Of a stretch of DNA of 6,758 nucleotides, positions 5,660-6,758 are shown piece after piece. This stretch comes from Thermoplasmata archaeon. Its GTDB lineage: Archaea > Thermoplasmatota > Thermoplasmata > GCA-020350865. Every line of letters begins with the position of its first letter. Position 1 is the first letter of the stretch. The notes below the pieces were generated by a model. It worked only from the letters and a program-made list of their open reading frames with translations. It had not been told where the DNA came from and made no database searches. A program made the position numbers and the translations under genes. The DNA is taken from positions 187,534 through 194,291 of the forward strand of contig CP070726.1 in the NCBI GenBank assembly GCA_020350865.1. The letters are read 5' to 3'.

Positions 5660-6472
5660 CTACAGGTTCTTTGCTCCGGGGACCTCCTCACCGAGAATCC
5701 TGTCTATGAGGTCTCTTTTGGTCCCCATGGTATCCAGGTTCCTTTCCCTTGCTATTTTCACAAGCTCATCCTTCCTCAAGTTCACGAGCTCTGCCCTTGT
5801 ATATGCCTTTTGAGGCTCGCCCTCGGCATAGGGCGCAGCAGGTTCTGCAGGGGCGGGAGCAGGTGCTGGCTGGACCTGAGGTCCGGGAACCGGGCCAGGC
5901 TGAGGCTGTACCTGGGGCTGCGGTCCCGGGGGCTGCTGGCCGGGAGGGGCTCCGTACGGGGGAGCGGGAGCGGGGCCGTAGGGCTGCGGCATGGGACCGG
6001 CCGGTGGCTGGTACGCCCCTGCAAAGACCTCCTGGACGTCGGTTCGTATCACCGTGGTGTTGGCGATTCTGTCCATGAAGCGCTGCCTGGGATCGCCGTC
6101 CGTCACGAAACCCACCAGCCAGTCGATGAAGAAGATCAGTCCGTGTATCTTACTGATGTTTCTTATCAGGGCCTTCATGAGGTTCATTGGGCCCTCGTAC
6201 GACACGACCCGCAGGTTCAGGAACCTCTTGCCCAGGGTGGCCCCCGTCATGCCTTCGAGGACGAACGCATATACAAACCATATCAGGCCCCAGAAGAGGG
6301 TGAACAGGACGTCCAGGAAGGGTATGATCCAGAAGGTGAATATCACGAAGACGAACAGAACTAAGTAGATGATTACCATAAAGATGGCGTCGATTATTGC
6401 GGCCACGAACCTTCTGATCCAGTGCTGCTGGAGCAGATTGTTGCTTCCAATCAAATCTATAGCCTTGACCAT
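5660..6472 (-). CDS. RDD-family membrane protein with proline-rich linker and C-terminal SAP-like domain
   Basis: The product has 270 residues in three parts. Residues 15-145 are an RDD domain. It has an RRF (20-22) and D28 at the start of the first membrane segment (about 22-50), a second segment (52-73), the signature TGATLGKRFLNLRVV (76-90), a third hydrophobic stretch (111-125) and DPRQRFMDRIANTTVIR (127-143), including the conserved late aspartate D134. Residues 155-214 are a flexible linker with about 26 prolines plus Gln, Gly and Ala. Residues 226-262 match the SAP/HeH pattern, with two helices around a glycine turn (LVNLRKDELVKIARERNL, then GTKRDLIDRIL). RDD proteins are poorly understood membrane proteins, some linked to transport. 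SAP domains usually bind DNA or RNA. The fusion suggests tethering at the membrane, but the role is inferred. GAGGG six bases upstream supports the ATG at 6472. Confidence 0.9.
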   Translation of the reverse strand: MVKAIDLIGSNNLLQQHWIRRFVAAIIDAIFMVIIYLVLFVFVIFTFWIIPFLDVLFTLFWGLIWFVYAFVLEGMTGATLGKRFLNLRVVSYEGPMNLMKALIRNISKIHGLIFFIDWLVGFVTDGDPRQRFMDRIANTTVIRTDVQEVFAGAYQPPAGPMPQPYGPAPAPPYGAPPGQQPPGPQPQVQPQPGPVPGPQVQPAPAPAPAEPAAPYAEGEPQKAYTRAELVNLRKDELVKIARERNLDTMGTKRDLIDRILGEEVPGAKNL

Positions 6473-6478
6473 ACCTAT

Positions 6479-6483
6479 CCCTC
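6479..6483 (-). promoter_or_regulatory. Ribosome binding site of the RDD-SAP gene
   Basis: GAGGG on the minus strand lies six bases before the ATG at 6472 and supports that start. A second AGGT directly abuts the ATG and is too close to function. Confidence 0.5.
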
Positions 6484-6533
6484 TCTATCCTATTTGAAGT
6501 ATCCCATACCCTATAAGCGGGCCTGATAAGGGA

Positions 6534-6542
6534 TTATATAAA
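6534..6542 (-). promoter_or_regulatory. TATA box upstream of the RDD-SAP gene
   Basis: TTTATATAA on the minus strand, within an AT-rich run (6534-6550), predicts a transcript start near 6512 and a leader of about 40 nt. A second, weaker box, CTTATAGG (6509-6516), would give a start near 6487 and a leader of about 15 nt that still keeps the GAGGG site. The AT-rich run could also serve as a plus-strand TATA box. Confidence 0.5.
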
Positions 6543-6550
6543 TATAAAAT

Positions 6551-6758
6551 TACCGATTGACTCGGGTTTTTTTTACCCAAATCAAAGAACTCAGGTCCAA
6601 ATGGAAAAGGATATGGTAGCATTCCCGGTTTTCCCTAACATGGGGAATACCCTATGAATGCATATCAGATTGCTCCTTGGCATGGATTTCGAGTAGTCAT
6701 TTACGTCCTGATGTGCCTCCAGCTCAGTCTCATAATTAGGGACAATATCCGAGATAAA
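6551..6758. other. Unassigned edge region with two competing open frames
   Basis: No gene can be called with confidence here. A minus-strand frame is open from the window end to a TGA at 6591-6593 (55 residues plus stop). Its first half, with FISDIVPNYETELEAH, looks like a protein C-terminus. A plus-strand frame starts at an ATG at 6654 and is open to the window end (35 residues, MNAYQIAPWHGF and then a hydrophobic VVIYVLMCLQLSLII). The two overlap and are probably not both real. A very short plus frame at 6601 (18 codons) is not convincing. GGG-T8-ACCC at 6564-6578 is the most obvious other feature. Confidence 0.3.
6611..6665. other. Long imperfect hairpin in the edge region
   Basis: Four arms nest in register. 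ATATG (6611-6615) pairs with CATAT (6661-6665), CATTC (6620-6624) with GAATG (6656-6660), GGT (6627-6629) with ACC (6649-6651), and TTCCC (6631-6635) with GGGAA (6643-6647). That is 18 base pairs with a 4-nt bulge, one 2x4 internal loop, a T-T mismatch and a 7-nt apical loop. It could be a structured RNA, an operator or part of a coding region's end. I have not computed its energy. Confidence 0.35.

Noticed and set aside
5880..5990. G-rich plus strand suggesting a G-quadruplex or tandem repeat
   Set aside because: The runs of G follow directly from CCx proline codons in the linker. The repeats are degenerate and show no regular unit.
5810..6364. Plus-strand open frame of 184 codons opposite the RDD-SAP gene
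   Set aside because: It is rich in Arg and Gly because it is the complement of the proline-rich linker codons. The minus-strand gene has clear domains and a good start.
1..6758. Searched for tRNA, rRNA, CRISPR repeats, insertion-sequence ends and defence or phage genes
   Set aside because: None was seen. There is no cloverleaf-like sequence, no regularly spaced repeat, no transposase motif and no recognisable defence gene.

Overview
This window looks like ordinary chromosomal DNA from a euryarchaeon, most likely a member of Thermoplasmatota. The evidence is archaeal-type promoters (TATA boxes about 25 bp before the inferred transcript starts, some with a BRE), short leaders with GGAG/GAGG ribosome binding sites, a type II (archaeal/eukaryotic) methionine aminopeptidase, a truncated archaeal winged-helix regulator, and a large secreted protein with tandem NEW3-like domains and a C-terminal membrane anchor. 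The phylum is my inference from gene content. No marker gene here fixes it.

Layout. 1-171: 3' end of a winged helix-turn-helix regulator (+). 172-323: intergenic, with an imperfect stem-loop and a clear BRE/TATA/Shine-Dalgarno set that places the next start at 324. 324-2876: an 850-residue surface protein (+) with a signal peptide, two N-terminal beta domains, four NEW3/CARDB-like beta-sandwich repeats, one membrane anchor and a basic tail. 2877-2981: convergent intergenic stretch with candidate terminators for both strands. 2982-5271 on the minus strand, in the order of transcription: a metallo-beta-lactamase-fold hydrolase, a single-domain TsaC/Sua5 threonylcarbamoyl-AMP synthase and methionine aminopeptidase. 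5272-5419: divergent promoter region, which also holds a small ORF with a strong ribosome binding site whose stop overlaps the next start (ATGA). 5420-5641: unknown 73-residue protein (+). 5660-6472 (-): RDD membrane domain, proline-rich linker and SAP-like domain. 6473-6758: its promoter, a T8 tract and an unassigned edge region with a long imperfect hairpin and two mutually exclusive open frames.

How the genes relate. The minus-strand trio may be one transcription unit. The synthase supplies the activated intermediate for the tRNA t6A modification, and the aminopeptidase trims N-terminal methionine, so both serve translation and protein maturation. The hydrolase's link to them is unknown. 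The large surface protein lies downstream of the regulator but has its own promoter. The most unusual item is the RDD-linker-SAP fusion, which would place a nucleic-acid-binding-type domain at the membrane if it faces the cytoplasm. I see no tRNA, rRNA, CRISPR array, insertion sequence or defence system. Apart from that fusion and a few unexplained structured non-coding stretches, the window is conventional.
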